Below are positions 1-8,553 of a stretch of 64,000 bases of DNA, piece after piece. Origin of the DNA: Nitrososphaeria archaeon (GTDB lineage: Archaea; Thermoproteota; Nitrososphaeria; Nitrososphaerales; JACAEJ01); NCBI GenBank assembly GCA_029775925.1, contig JARVKB010000004.1, forward strand, positions 1-64,000. The letters run 5' to 3'. Under the pieces are notes generated by a model. The model was given only the letters and a program-made list of their open reading frames with translations. It did no database searches and was not told where the DNA came from. A program made the translations under genes and the position numbers. The stretch's first letter is position 1. Each line of letters begins with the position of its first letter.

Positions 1-281
1 AAATTCTTGAAGACTCTTTCTTCCAAATTTTTCCATAATGCCACTCCGACTTTATCATGGCTTATCCAAGCCTCGCTTTTTTCACCTAAAGTTACCTGAA
101 TTAAAGAACCATTTTCATCAGCCTCAAAAGGTAGGACTTTGTTCTTCCTTATAATTATCTTTTCTCCAATATTCATTTTGATGCCTAGAACAGACAAGCC
201 TTTACTCTCAGCTTTAACAGATGCTGGGCCTTTCACAAGTAAAACTTCGCCCTTATTTATTTTATACGATTTGGTCTCCAA
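1..281 (-). CDS. Clp1/Grc3-type polynucleotide 5'-kinase, N-terminal part (runs off the window)
   Basis: Only the first 93 codons are present; the gene continues beyond base 1. The translation begins with a beta-rich segment containing KGPASVKAESKGLSVLG and KMNIGEKIIIRKNK, resembling the N-terminal domain of archaeal Clp1/NOL9-type RNA 5'-kinases. The P-loop kinase domain would lie outside the window. I chose the TTG start at 279-281 because a purine-rich GGAAAAAGG lies just upstream and no ATG precedes the conserved part. The start overlaps the end of the upstream RNase H-fold gene by about 20 bases, suggesting translational coupling. In archaea these kinases phosphorylate RNA 5' ends. The family call rests on the N-terminal domain alone. 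Confidence 0.6.
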   Translation of the reverse strand, partial: METKSYKINKGEVLLVKGPASVKAESKGLSVLGIKMNIGEKIIIRKNKVLPFEADENGSLIQVTLGEKSEAWISHDKVGVALWKNLEERVFKN

Positions 282-903
282 AGTACCTTTTTCCTTGCCT
301 AAGGGCAATCATCATGGCAGATCTTTGATCTCTTACAACTTTCTTGCTGGACTTTATTTTTGAGAGAGAAGAAGTCCCTCTCTCATCCACTAACTCAATT
401 ATTATATCTCTGAGTCGTTTTGAGAGTTCTTTCGCTATCTTCTCTGCCATCTCTGGTTTGCCATTTCCAATTCTTACTATCTTCTTCTTTACATGAGAAC
501 TTGAAATCAATCTCACTACTTTTGTTATGACCTCGTCCATAGAATTTGATATATCTCCCATCAACTCCTTTTGCTTATAATAGACCGCTATGCCTGTCCT
601 CTTTCCAGGATCAATACCTACTATTATTGATTCATCGCCATATTCGTAAAGATTATCTATTATCTTTTCTTTAGCAAGGTAAGGATCTTTGCTCAATTCT
701 TCTAAAGATAAGACTTTTTCATGATTTATCAGGTTTCTTTCTTTCTCAGTAGTTATAACTAGCTTTATGCTAGGACTAAAAGTCTGCCCTAGCATAACAT
801 TATCGAATTTTAGTCCCATCTCTTTTAAAATACTTGTAATTTTGTAATAAGCCCTACCATCAAGAGTCGTTACAGCTATTTCGTTAGGCAATAATATCAC
901 CAT
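262..903 (-). CDS. RNase H-fold (RuvC/YqgF-like) protein
   Basis: A 213-residue protein. An N-terminal segment of about 90 residues precedes an RNase H-like core that starts at about residue 95 with IVGIDPGKRTGIAVYY, where the Asp is the expected first metal ligand. A later acidic motif, IIELVDERGTS, fits the resolvase/YqgF-like fold, and the C-terminal RDQRSAMMIALRQG resembles the last helix. Members of this fold are nucleases or nuclease-like; the substrate of this archaeal family is not known to me. It is the first gene of a two-gene unit with the RNA kinase downstream, so a role in RNA or DNA end processing is an inference. The ATG start at 901-903 is the only good one. Confidence 0.6.
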   Translation of the reverse strand: MVILLPNEIAVTTLDGRAYYKITSILKEMGLKFDNVMLGQTFSPSIKLVITTEKERNLINHEKVLSLEELSKDPYLAKEKIIDNLYEYGDESIIVGIDPGKRTGIAVYYKQKELMGDISNSMDEVITKVVRLISSSHVKKKIVRIGNGKPEMAEKIAKELSKRLRDIIIELVDERGTSSLSKIKSSKKVVRDQRSAMMIALRQGKRYFGDQIV

Positions 904-967
904 AAGTGTTTTTATATTAAAATTTTGATGTTTAAAAGTAAAATAAATATATTACACTTAATATAAT

Positions 968-1759
968 GTGATTTTGAGTAAAGGTATTTATTTACCACCA
1001 TTTTTTACAATAGATTGTGATTTTTTGATAGAGATAGAATTAAGGGAATTCAAGAAGATGAAACTTGACGGCGCTACCATAGTCGATGGTTTTCCAACTA
1101 TTGGGTTAACAAATACCATTGCTGCTAACTATCTAGTCGCAGCGCTTGACTTAGATCAAATAGCAGCGATAGACTCTGACTGCTTCCCAGCTGTATCCAT
1201 GATTTATGCTACTAAGCCAAAATTTCCAGCAAGAATTTATGCTAGCGAAGAATTGAAGATAGTTGTATTCTTATCTGAGTTTAGAATTCTCCCATATCTC
1301 TATAGACCGTTGGCAAAGACTTTACTTAAATGGGCTAAAGAACAAAAATGTTCCTTAATAATATCTCCGGTAGGATATCCTATGGAGCTTCTTCCTATGG
1401 AAAAAGAGCCTGATGTAATGGGCGTTGGAAGCACAGAGAGCGCTAGACAGAAACTTATTTCAAATCATATAAAGCAATTGGATATCGGGATAATACCTGG
1501 CATATCGGGTCTTCTTCTCAATGAAGGAAGGTGGACCAATTTTGATGTAATCAGCCTAGTAATACCAATACAACCAGATATGCCTGAAGTAAAGGCTGCT
1601 GTAAAAGCTGTAGAGATAATAGATAAGCTTATTCCAGAAATTAGAGTTGACATTGTTCCTCTCCAACAAGAGGCTGAAAGAATCGCGGAAAGATTAAAGG
1701 TTCTTCGCAAGCAAGCTAAGCCTGTGGAATCTCAACCTCCCTTGGGAGTTTATGAGTAA
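968..1759 (+). CDS. PAC2-family protein (proteasome assembly chaperone-like, PbaB type)
   Basis: A 263-residue protein with the PAC2 signature in its first third (GATIVDGFPTIGLTN, then ALDLDQIAAIDSDCFP) and IPGISGLLL near residue 180. Archaeal PAC2 proteins such as PbaB bind proteasome alpha subunits or the related CdcH-type partner; some family members are ATP-grasp associated. The C-terminal 60 residues form a charged helix, probably a coiled coil. The reading frame opens at a GTG at 968; an internal ATG at about 1060 (MKLDGATIV) would remove a poorly conserved N-terminus, so the start is uncertain. It is transcribed divergently from the RNase H-fold gene and faces pyrF. Confidence 0.7.
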   Translation: MILSKGIYLPPFFTIDCDFLIEIELREFKKMKLDGATIVDGFPTIGLTNTIAANYLVAALDLDQIAAIDSDCFPAVSMIYATKPKFPARIYASEELKIVVFLSEFRILPYLYRPLAKTLLKWAKEQKCSLIISPVGYPMELLPMEKEPDVMGVGSTESARQKLISNHIKQLDIGIIPGISGLLLNEGRWTNFDVISLVIPIQPDMPEVKAAVKAVEIIDKLIPEIRVDIVPLQQEAERIAERLKVLRKQAKPVESQPPLGVYE

Positions 1760-1802
1760 AATCAATCTTTTAAAATTTTTAATAATGCCTCAAATATCTG
1801 TA

Positions 1803-2561
1803 TTAAAGACAAGTTGCCTTATTTATTTCGGATAAATAAAATGAAGAGTCTTTCGATTCAATTATCGCTCTTCCAATGATTATAAAATCAGCCCCTGCCC
1901 TTAACGCTTTTATAGCATCTCCGCCTTGAACCCCGATTCCAGGGGAGAATATCAACAACTTTCCTTTCACTTTTGACGCTATAGATGATAATATTTGTAA
2001 ATTAGTAGCTCCCACAATTATCCCATCAGCTTGCCAATCAATAGCTCTTTTAACGAATAATTCATAGATCTTCTCTTGCTTCAAATTTTGGTCGATAACT
2101 GTCAATTCGTAACCTTCTTTTGAACCTTTATGGCTCATATAAGCTAGTAGAATTACTCCTTTGTTAAACTCATGGGCTCTTTTTATGACAGGCTCAATTC
2201 CTTCTTCATAACCTATGAATGGATTAGCTATAACCGCATCAAAGCCTGCTTTCCATATATAATCACAAGCTACTAAATTTGTTGATGCTATATCATTAAT
2301 CTTCAAATCAGCTATAGCTTGTAATTCATGCTTATGTATATGATTAATTATTCTTTTAATATCTGTGAGGCTTAAAGGTAAAAGAAGATGATAGTTTAAC
2401 TTTACCGCAACAATATAAGGTGATAATTCATCCAATAATGATAATGCTCTTTCTATTAACAAAGATCTTTTATCAGCAATTATATCGAGGGCTAAGACTA
2501 TCCTACTAGAACGTTCCTTCGATGAGATTATAATTTTTTCTACAAAACTTTTCCCTTTCAT
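1803..2561 (-). CDS. pyrF: orotidine-5'-phosphate decarboxylase
   Basis: This 252-residue enzyme performs the last step of UMP synthesis, decarboxylating OMP. The family hallmarks are in order: a first strand IVLALDI at about residue 21, AVKLNYHLLLP with the substrate lysine, the catalytic ADLKINDIASTN (Asp-x-Lys-x-x-Asp), and the phosphate-binding SPGIGVQGG and FIIIGRAII near the C-terminus. The length is typical. It is downstream of an unknown gene with a four-base overlap (ATGA type), so the two are probably co-transcribed. Confidence 0.85.
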   Translation of the reverse strand: MKGKSFVEKIIISSKERSSRIVLALDIIADKRSLLIERALSLLDELSPYIVAVKLNYHLLLPLSLTDIKRIINHIHKHELQAIADLKINDIASTNLVACDYIWKAGFDAVIANPFIGYEEGIEPVIKRAHEFNKGVILLAYMSHKGSKEGYELTVIDQNLKQEKIYELFVKRAIDWQADGIIVGATNLQILSSIASKVKGKLLIFSPGIGVQGGDAIKALRAGADFIIIGRAIIESKDSSFYLSEINKATCL

Positions 2562-3268
2562 TTTTCTAACTCTACTAACGGGTGGCTTTTTGCTAATTTT
2601 ATTATCTTGATGTAAATGCTTCCATGTTCATCAACCTTATTGGTAAAAGTAGCTTCTCCAATCTTCAGAGCAGAATATTTGAGAAAATTATAAACGGGTA
2701 ATTCATCCAATATTGTATAGAAAAAGATAGAATTCTCGTTGGCCTCGTTTATACGAGTAAAGACTCCTATGATATTTTCTCCATTCGATTTGAACGTGAA
2801 AAGAGGTAATGGTGGCTCTTCGAATAGAACTTTATAAGAACTTATCTTTGCTAAGCTAGCTATCTCTTTAATTTGAATTGAGAGGCATTTGTCAATTTTG
2901 CCCTTTATAGATTCGAAACCTTTTTGGAATAGTTTTGGAAGTTTCTTCAAGTGTATTATTGGAGCATAGATATACGCAGGGAAGAGAGGAGAATCTACTG
3001 AAACAATTTCTTCAATTCCTCCAGAGTTCTTATAACCAAGAAATTGCTTTTCATCTATGGCTTTAGCGTAATAGAAAATTGGTCTTCCCATAAATATGTC
3101 TGCTTGGGTGAAAAGGTAAATGTTGTTGTTATAATGAAAGGAGAATAAAGGCATAGGTGTTTTTTCAAAAGCGCAAGTTAACCTTGCTAAATCTTTTAAA
3201 TCTGAAAGCTCGACAAAGCAAGGGGTCCTTATTCTTCTTAGGCCTGTCTTGGTAGGCATGTTTATCAT
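2558..3268 (-). CDS. uncharacterised archaeal protein upstream of pyrF
   Basis: A 236-residue soluble protein I do not recognise. It looks like two related alpha/beta halves: LFSFHYNNNIYLFTQADI at about residues 41-58 and LFTFKSNGENIIGVFTRIN at about 165-183 share a pattern of aromatic strand, turn and strand. It has no membrane segment and no cysteine cluster. Its stop overlaps the pyrF start by four bases, which implies coupled translation and suggests a link to pyrimidine synthesis, but no catalytic motif supports any function. The ATG at 3266-3268 may be preceded by leader; a second ATG lies three codons downstream (MPTKTG). Confidence 0.55.
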   Translation of the reverse strand: MINMPTKTGLRRIRTPCFVELSDLKDLARLTCAFEKTPMPLFSFHYNNNIYLFTQADIFMGRPIFYYAKAIDEKQFLGYKNSGGIEEIVSVDSPLFPAYIYAPIIHLKKLPKLFQKGFESIKGKIDKCLSIQIKEIASLAKISSYKVLFEEPPLPLFTFKSNGENIIGVFTRINEANENSIFFYTILDELPVYNFLKYSALKIGEATFTNKVDEHGSIYIKIIKLAKSHPLVELEK

Positions 3269-3326
3269 TAGAAAAATCTTTCTATATTAATATTAATTCA
3301 TCTATGATTAAATAGAACGGATTAAA

Positions 3327-4310
3327 GTGATGAAATTGGAAATAATTACAGGATGTTGTGGTAATGCAGGTCTTGGACTTAAGGATTATTCTGAAAATTT
3401 TAAGACGATAGAGATTCAATCAACTTTTTACAGGTTGCCATTATTAAAGACAGCAGAGAATTGGCGCCAGCAGGTTAAAAAAGACTTTATCTTCAATGTT
3501 AAAGCCTTTCAAGGAATGACCCATCCTATAAGTAGCCCTACTTGGAAAAAGGCTGGTAAACAAAAGCCTGTAGAAAAAATTGAGAATTATGGTCATTTAA
3601 AGCCAAACGATCAGAATTTTGAATGTTGGACCAATACTGTTAAAATTTGCAAAGCATTAAACGCTAGAGTTTGTGTTGTTCAGCTCCCGCCATCTTTTAT
3701 ATGTAACGAAGAAAATGCCAAGAATATTGTAGAATTTTTCAAAAATGTTGAACGACCATTCACTATAGCTATTGAAGTTAGGCATAGATCATGGGATGAA
3801 CATAGAGAAATGTTAAAGCAATCGCTAAAAAAGATAGACGCTATACATATAGTAGACCCCCTTGTAAAAAAGCCTTTTCTAAAGAGTGAAATAGGTTATT
3901 ATCGTTTGCATGGGTTGAGTAAAAATCTCGATTATAAGTATCAATATCGCGATGAAGATTTTCTTAAACTTTTGGAAGAAATCAAAAGAATAGGTTGCCA
4001 AGAAAGTTTTGTCATGTTCAACAATTTAACTATGCGTGAAGATGCTACAAGATTTAAAGTACTGGTAAAAGAAGGTTTTTTACCAACTCTTGAAGGAAAA
4101 AATTTAGAAGATAGGTTAAAAATAATTTTAAAAGGAATAAGATTTCCTATTAAGGCAAAAGAAATATCTAATAAAAGAGGTTATCTTTTATTAAGAATTA
4201 ATAATAAGACTTTCACTCTCGCTGAAGCTATAAAAATGATAAATTTAGAAGAAATCAAATCATTTGACGAGTTATTAAATACGATAAAGGTCGGTCTACT
4301 TGAAAAATAA
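3327..4310 (+). CDS. DUF72 (YecE-like) protein with extra C-terminal domain
   Basis: A 327-residue protein whose first 240 residues are a DUF72 TIM-barrel-like domain. Visible motifs are IEIQSTFYRLP (residues about 29-39), FIFNVKAFQGMTHP and the late IGYYRLHG, all typical of this widespread family, whose reaction is unknown. The family normally ends near residue 240-260. Here about 65 more residues follow (starting IRFPIKAKEI), which look like a small separate alpha/beta domain. The stop overlaps the next gene by 11 bases. The ATG at 3330 (one codon in) is equally possible. Confidence 0.7.
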   Translation: MMKLEIITGCCGNAGLGLKDYSENFKTIEIQSTFYRLPLLKTAENWRQQVKKDFIFNVKAFQGMTHPISSPTWKKAGKQKPVEKIENYGHLKPNDQNFECWTNTVKICKALNARVCVVQLPPSFICNEENAKNIVEFFKNVERPFTIAIEVRHRSWDEHREMLKQSLKKIDAIHIVDPLVKKPFLKSEIGYYRLHGLSKNLDYKYQYRDEDFLKLLEEIKRIGCQESFVMFNNLTMREDATRFKVLVKEGFLPTLEGKNLEDRLKIILKGIRFPIKAKEISNKRGYLLLRINNKTFTLAEAIKMINLEEIKSFDELLNTIKVGLLEK

Positions 4311-4674
4311 AAGGATTGATAAAGTAAAGGCTTTGATAAATGATGCTATTAGAATAAATGATAAAGCTATTATGATGTTATCAAAAGGTAATGATATAAT
4401 AAATTTGGCTGATAAGGTATGGGAAGCGTATAGTAAGTTAGAGTGTGCCATAATCCTTCTTAAACTTAATCTTGATAATGATTCTACTCAGGATAAAGAA
4501 TTTCAAGGATCCTTGAAAGAAAACTGTTTTGATGTTGGAGGATTATTAGTTAGAGCATATGATGCTCTAACTAATACTCTAGATAAGATTGACTCTGATC
4601 TTATTACTACTCTTATGAACACAAGATTGGCTAGGGACTCATTAAGATTAGTATTATCTCGCCTTAAAAAGTAA
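4300..4674 (+). CDS. small all-helical protein of unknown function
   Basis: A 124-residue, almost entirely helical, charged protein (helices beginning RIDKVKALINDAIRIN, YSKLECAIILLKLNL and DSDLITTLMNTRLARDS). It starts with TTG inside the end of the DUF72 gene, with an AAGGT sequence about 11 bases before it, so translational coupling is likely. I do not recognise the family; a small helical-bundle (HEPN-like or adaptor) fold is possible but unsupported by any motif. Codon use matches its neighbours. It converges with the eL22-like gene with only three bases between the two stops. Confidence 0.5.
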   Translation: MKNKRIDKVKALINDAIRINDKAIMMLSKGNDIINLADKVWEAYSKLECAIILLKLNLDNDSTQDKEFQGSLKENCFDVGGLLVRAYDALTNTLDKIDSDLITTLMNTRLARDSLRLVLSRLKK

Positions 4675-4677
4675 TTT

Positions 4678-4944
4678 TTAAATTCTCTCTTCACTCTTTA
4701 ATTTATTAAACCTCAATTTATTGCCCTCTACTAATACTCTATAGCCTTTTCTTAAACCGTTTATGTGGAGATACCTCTTAAGATAAACCTTCAAAATATC
4801 CTTTTTCAACTTAACCTTTGATTTTGTATCATTCAAGACTATTAAACCTCCTTCCATGGATGGTTTAATTCTAAGTCTTTTTTCCAGGAAGGCCATCAAA
4901 TCTTCATTCTTATCCTTTAAATCTCCTAGCTCTATCTTTAGCAT
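4678..4944 (-). CDS. eL22-like ribosomal protein
   Basis: An 88-residue basic protein that aligns by eye along its length with eukaryotic ribosomal protein eL22. The shared pattern is FLEKRLRI (FLQERIKV in human), a Gly-Gly turn, TKSKVKL (SKSKITV), YLKRYLHINGLRKGYRV (YLKKYLKKNNLRDWLRV) and a final beta strand KLRFNKL (ELRYFQI). The eukaryotic acidic tail is reduced to KSEERI. eL22 sits near the exit-tunnel region of the large subunit and was long thought to be specific to eukaryotes; homologues were later reported in Asgard archaea. It is a single gene between convergent and divergent neighbours, with an ATG start. The alignment is from memory and needs a profile search. Confidence 0.7.
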   Translation of the reverse strand: MLKIELGDLKDKNEDLMAFLEKRLRIKPSMEGGLIVLNDTKSKVKLKKDILKVYLKRYLHINGLRKGYRVLVEGNKLRFNKLKSEERI

Positions 4945-5032
4945 ATCATGGCATTAAAAAGAAGACCATTAAATTTTTTCTAAATTAGAATTAATTTAAT
5001 AGTAAGTTTGACTAAACCTTGTTGGCGATCAA

Positions 5033-6052
5033 ATGCCTGTAATGGTAGTAGTTGGTGGTTTTTTTGGTGATGAAGGAAAGGGTAAGATAATTTCCTACCT
5101 GGCAATGAAAGATAATCCTTCTGCAACAGTCAGAGGAGGAGTAGGTCCAAATGCAGGTCACACAGTAGTTCATGAAGGAAAATCATACAAACTTAGGATG
5201 CTTCCAAGTGCTATATTGAACAAACAAACAAAGTTGATGATAGGCGCTGGAGTTTTAATTAATCCTGATGTATTGTTAGATGAAATAAAGAGATTTGATG
5301 TTGGATCAAGAGTTTTAATTGATTCACAATGTGCTATAATAGAAAGTGTTCACATAGAACGTGATAAAGGCGGCTATTTAAAGGAAAGAATTGGTACTAC
5401 GGGTTCTGGTACTGGTCCAGCAAATTCTGACAGAGTTTTGAGAATTGCAAAGATGGCTAGAGAAATCTACTCCTTGAAGGATTACTTGGGTGATGTGGCT
5501 TTTGAAGTAAATAAATTAATAGATGAAGGTGCATCAATAATACTTGAAGGGACTCAGGGTACTTTTCTATCCCTTTACCATGGGACTTATCCTTATGTTA
5601 CATCTAAGGACGTGACTGCGTCTGCCATATGTTCAGATGTTGGGATAGGCCCTAAGAAAGTAGAAGACGTTTTAGTTGTCTTTAAATCTTATGTTACAAG
5701 AGTCGGGGAAGGGTTCTTGCCAGGTGAACTAAGTGAAGAAGAGACAATTAAGAAGGGGTGGAGAGAGGTAGCTACTGTTACTGGAAGGGTGAGACGGGCA
5801 GCTCCTTTTAACTTAGAACTAGCTAAGAGGGCTGTTATGCTAAACAGTGCAACTCAAATCGCTTTAACAAAATTGGATGTCGTCTTCCCTGATGCTAAGG
5901 GTAAAACTAGCTTTGAAGCCTTGCCAAGAGAAGCTAAAAAATTCATTGAAGATATTGAAAATTCATTAAAAGTACCTTTATCGATAATCAGTACTGGCCC
6001 AGAAGTCTTTGATACAATTGATAGAAGAAATCAATTGAAAATCATGGCTTAA
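5033..6052 (+). CDS. purA: adenylosuccinate synthetase (short archaeal form)
   Basis: Catalyses GTP-dependent condensation of IMP and aspartate, the first step from IMP to AMP. The P-loop-like GFFGDEGKGK is at residues 8-17 with the catalytic Asp, and the general acid His is in PNAGHTVVHEG (about residue 43). GTTGSGTGPANSDR is the IMP-binding segment and TKLDV near residue 282 is the guanine-specificity motif. At 339 residues it is the short archaeal type, about 90 residues shorter than bacterial PurA. It is monocistronic, and its stop overlaps the convergent small regulator gene by 11 bases. Confidence 0.9.
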   Translation: MPVMVVVGGFFGDEGKGKIISYLAMKDNPSATVRGGVGPNAGHTVVHEGKSYKLRMLPSAILNKQTKLMIGAGVLINPDVLLDEIKRFDVGSRVLIDSQCAIIESVHIERDKGGYLKERIGTTGSGTGPANSDRVLRIAKMAREIYSLKDYLGDVAFEVNKLIDEGASIILEGTQGTFLSLYHGTYPYVTSKDVTASAICSDVGIGPKKVEDVLVVFKSYVTRVGEGFLPGELSEEETIKKGWREVATVTGRVRRAAPFNLELAKRAVMLNSATQIALTKLDVVFPDAKGKTSFEALPREAKKFIEDIENSLKVPLSIISTGPEVFDTIDRRNQLKIMA

Positions 6053-6296
6053 TAGGAGAAGCAACGTGAATTAAAGCTTTTGAGCCTAATACGCTCTCAA
6101 TTTTTGATATAAAATGCCTGGCAACCTCTTCATCTGTTGCTGAAAACATTATAATTGCATCAAACGATCCTATAAGCATGTAGGCAGATAGAATCTCGAT
6201 TCCAGGCTCTAAGTCTGAAAATATTAGCCTTTTTATCAGATCCGATAAAGCATCAGACTTGCCTATTCCTGCTTTTAATATTGCAACAATTAGCAT
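6042..6296 (-). CDS. stand-alone Lrp/AsnC ligand-binding (RAM/ferredoxin-fold) domain
   Basis: An 84-residue protein with a beta-alpha-beta-beta-alpha-beta layout: MLIVAILKAG strand, helix, YMLIGSFDAIIMFSATD (the typical G-x-(F/Y)-D turn), helix, and a last strand ALIHVASPI. This matches the effector-binding half of Lrp/AsnC regulators without a DNA-binding helix-turn-helix. Such stand-alone domains bind amino acids or partner with full-length Lrp proteins. The GYD family, of similar fold, is an alternative. Convergent with purA. Confidence 0.65.
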   Translation of the reverse strand: MLIVAILKAGIGKSDALSDLIKRLIFSDLEPGIEILSAYMLIGSFDAIIMFSATDEEVARHFISKIESVLGSKALIHVASPIKP

Positions 6297-6633
6297 ATGA
6301 TTTTCAACCAGCTTTTAAATAGAAGTTTATCAATATAAAATCATTTACATCATTATTTGTTAAGGAAAGATCTGACTATCAATTCTATTCGAATTCTTTC
6401 TAGCTACTTTGGCTTATTCCGAACCTTTCAATTATAGAAAAACTCCATAAAGAGCTATGTTGATATTGAAGAAGCATTAACTTATTGAGTGTCGTTTATT
6501 GTTAGAATAAGCCTATTTAATTAGTAAAGCATCATGTATTTGGATGTAATGATGATCGGGATGGGATTCAGAAGAAATATAAATGGAACAATTAGTAAGA
6601 CATATTAATTAAAAAATTTTAGGGGTAATCAAT
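6297..6633. other. intergenic region without a recognised gene
   Basis: About 340 bases, very A+T-rich, between the divergently oriented small regulator and a membrane protein gene. I find no ORF with plausible protein character and no tRNA or convincing hairpin. A sequence resembling an archaeal C box (ATGATGA at about 6548-6554) has no matching D box close by. The region probably holds the two divergent promoters. Confidence 0.5.
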
Positions 6634-7026
6634 TTGAAGATAAACTCCAAATTAATCATAAGCTTAAGTATTCTCTTCTTAATAACTGGTGTAGCGTGGA
6701 TAATTTTTGCAATTCTTAATGAGGGAACTATACTTCTTCTAGAACCTGGAATAGCAAATCTCATTACTGGAATTCTATTATTAACAAAATTTGGAGGAAG
6801 ATACGCTAGAGCTTTAGTCTTAGCGTCTGGAGTATATAGCCTCATAATATGTTCTTATCAGCTCTATGCTTCTATTAATATATTGAGGATAGGCTTAACG
6901 ATATTCACAATTGCTTCTTTGTTAGGCTATACTTTAGGCTCATTAGCTTTCCTTTCCGTTATAATAGTAGCATATATGAATTCCCAGGCTTTTATATCGT
7001 CTACCAATCAAAAAGATAAGAGTTAA
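6634..7026 (+). CDS. small membrane protein, four predicted helices
   Basis: A 130-residue protein with four hydrophobic stretches at about residues 8-28 (IISLSILFLITGVAWIIFAI), 34-50, 59-80 and 90-115, followed by a short polar tail. No family motif is visible. It starts with TTG at 6634, with an AGGGGT sequence some 10 bases upstream. It belongs to a group of unrelated small membrane proteins in this part of the window (see 7039 and 8554). Function unknown. Confidence 0.5.
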   Translation: MKINSKLIISLSILFLITGVAWIIFAILNEGTILLLEPGIANLITGILLLTKFGGRYARALVLASGVYSLIICSYQLYASINILRIGLTIFTIASLLGYTLGSLAFLSVIIVAYMNSQAFISSTNQKDKS

Positions 7027-7038
7027 GATCGATAGTTC

Positions 7039-7365
7039 TTACTTCTTTAATTCAACCTTTATTTCTCTTATTAAGTTGATCCCTAAAGAAGCTATCTTTC
7101 CTCCGGCCATCATGATAAAGAACATAAGTAAAAACCAAAAGAGCATGGCTAAAAGCTTACCTATTTCTTCACCGGAGAATACCAGCATTTCTCCTCCATC
7201 AGGTGTAGTGATATAAATGTTATGGAAGTTGAACAACCTTGGTGGAGGAGTAACACCAGTAAAGACGCTAAACATAAAGTAAACAGAAGTAAGGATCATT
7301 ACAACTCCGAGCGTAAGAAGAATATATCCAACAACTTTCTCATATTTTGACTCCATTCCTCTCAT
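7039..7365 (-). CDS. small two-helix membrane protein
   Basis: A 108-residue protein with a first membrane helix at about residues 11-32 (VVGYILLTLGVVMILTSVYF region) and a second at about 70-92, separated by a loop of about 35 residues that includes PPPRLFNFHNIYI and a predicted strand pair. The tail IREIKVELKK is basic, so the C-terminus is probably cytoplasmic. The loop would be extracytoplasmic. It converges with the preceding membrane gene. No homologous family is recognised. Confidence 0.5.
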   Translation of the reverse strand: MRGMESKYEKVVGYILLTLGVVMILTSVYFMFSVFTGVTPPPRLFNFHNIYITTPDGGEMLVFSGEEIGKLLAMLFWFLLMFFIMMAGGKIASLGINLIREIKVELKK

Positions 7366-7474
7366 TAATCAAATTTTAGTAAAGTATAAAAAGATGGTTT
7401 TAATATAAAACTTGCCAAATAGTAAATTCTTTTTAATAGCCTAATTTAGTTTTATAAGCAATCTTGGAAGATCG

Positions 7475-8545
7475 GTGCTAAGTATGGACATAGAAGAAAA
7501 AATGAACATAATCAACAGACCACCTACTGAGGAAATAGTCACTATCAATGATCTTAGGTTGCTTTTAGAAAATAAAGAGCATCCAACACATTATATAGGT
7601 TTTGAGATTTCAGGGCTTATGCATATAGGTACTTTATTAATATCAGGCTTTAAAATAAACGATTTCATAAAGGCAGGAATTGATTGTAGAGTATTCTTAG
7701 CAGATTGGCATAGCTATATCAACAATAAGTTTGGTGGGGATTGGGATAAAATAAGAATAGCATCTAAATATTATGAAGAAGCCTTCAAATTTTTTTGTCC
7801 TGGAGTTAAGGTAGTTCATGGATCGGAGCTATATAGTGGAAATGATGAGTACTGGAAGAATCTAGTAAAATTTTCAAAGCATATAACGTTAGCAAGAAAT
7901 ATTAGATGCTTAACAATTATGGGAAGAAGTAAGAAGGAAAAGTTAGATTTTGCCCAATATTTATACCCTCCTATGCAAGCTATAGATATTAAGGCTATGG
8001 ATATCGATATAGCTCACGCTGGGATGGATCAGCGTAAAGTTCATATGCTGGCACGAGAAGTATTCCCGAAGTTAAGATGGAAAGTACCTGTAGCTATTCA
8101 TCATAGCTTGCTTCCAGGGTTGTCTGAACCTTCTCGTTTAGGATTGGACGAAAATTCTAAGCTTGATACAATTTTCTCCAGTAAGATGAGTAAATCTAAA
8201 CCCTCTACTTGTATATTCATTCATGACGATGCCGATGAAATTGAGAAGAAAATACAAAAGGCATGGTGCCCGGAAGGCATCGTAGAGTATAACCCGATAT
8301 TAGAGATGGCAAAGCAAATAATCTTTCATGAGTTTAATACTTTAGAAATCGATAGGCCTGCAAAATTCGGTGGAAAGATAATTTTTGAAGATTTTTACGA
8401 GTTAGAAAAGGCTTATAAAGAAAAAAGACTTCATCCAGCAGATTTGAAAGCAGGAGTAGCAAAAGCTATTGATAAGATAGTAGCACCAATAAGGTCTCAT
8501 TTTAAGGGTAAGCCTGAACTACTAGAAGTCTTTAAATCTGATTAA
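7475..8545 (+). CDS. tyrS: tyrosyl-tRNA synthetase (archaeal)
   Basis: A class I aminoacyl-tRNA synthetase that charges tRNA-Tyr. HIGT (the HIGH signature) is at residues 50-53 and KMSKS at about residues 237-241. Between them, LADWHSYIN and AHAGMDQRKVHMLAREV correspond to the tyrosine-binding residues of the archaeal enzyme. The C-terminal anticodon-binding region contains RPAKFGG and LHPADLKAGVAKAIDKI, as in other archaeal TyrRS. The length (356) matches the archaeal/eukaryotic type. ATG candidates lie at 7475 (after a TTG-like frame opening) and at 7484 (MDIEEK); the second is closer to the family consensus. Confidence 0.85.
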   Translation: MLSMDIEEKMNIINRPPTEEIVTINDLRLLLENKEHPTHYIGFEISGLMHIGTLLISGFKINDFIKAGIDCRVFLADWHSYINNKFGGDWDKIRIASKYYEEAFKFFCPGVKVVHGSELYSGNDEYWKNLVKFSKHITLARNIRCLTIMGRSKKEKLDFAQYLYPPMQAIDIKAMDIDIAHAGMDQRKVHMLAREVFPKLRWKVPVAIHHSLLPGLSEPSRLGLDENSKLDTIFSSKMSKSKPSTCIFIHDDADEIEKKIQKAWCPEGIVEYNPILEMAKQIIFHEFNTLEIDRPAKFGGKIIFEDFYELEKAYKEKRLHPADLKAGVAKAIDKIVAPIRSHFKGKPELLEVFKSD

Positions 8546-8553
8546 ATAGTAAA

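Noticed and set aside
6546-6556. ATGATGA as C box of a C/D guide RNA
   Set aside because: No CTGA D box or paired second motifs at a suitable distance.
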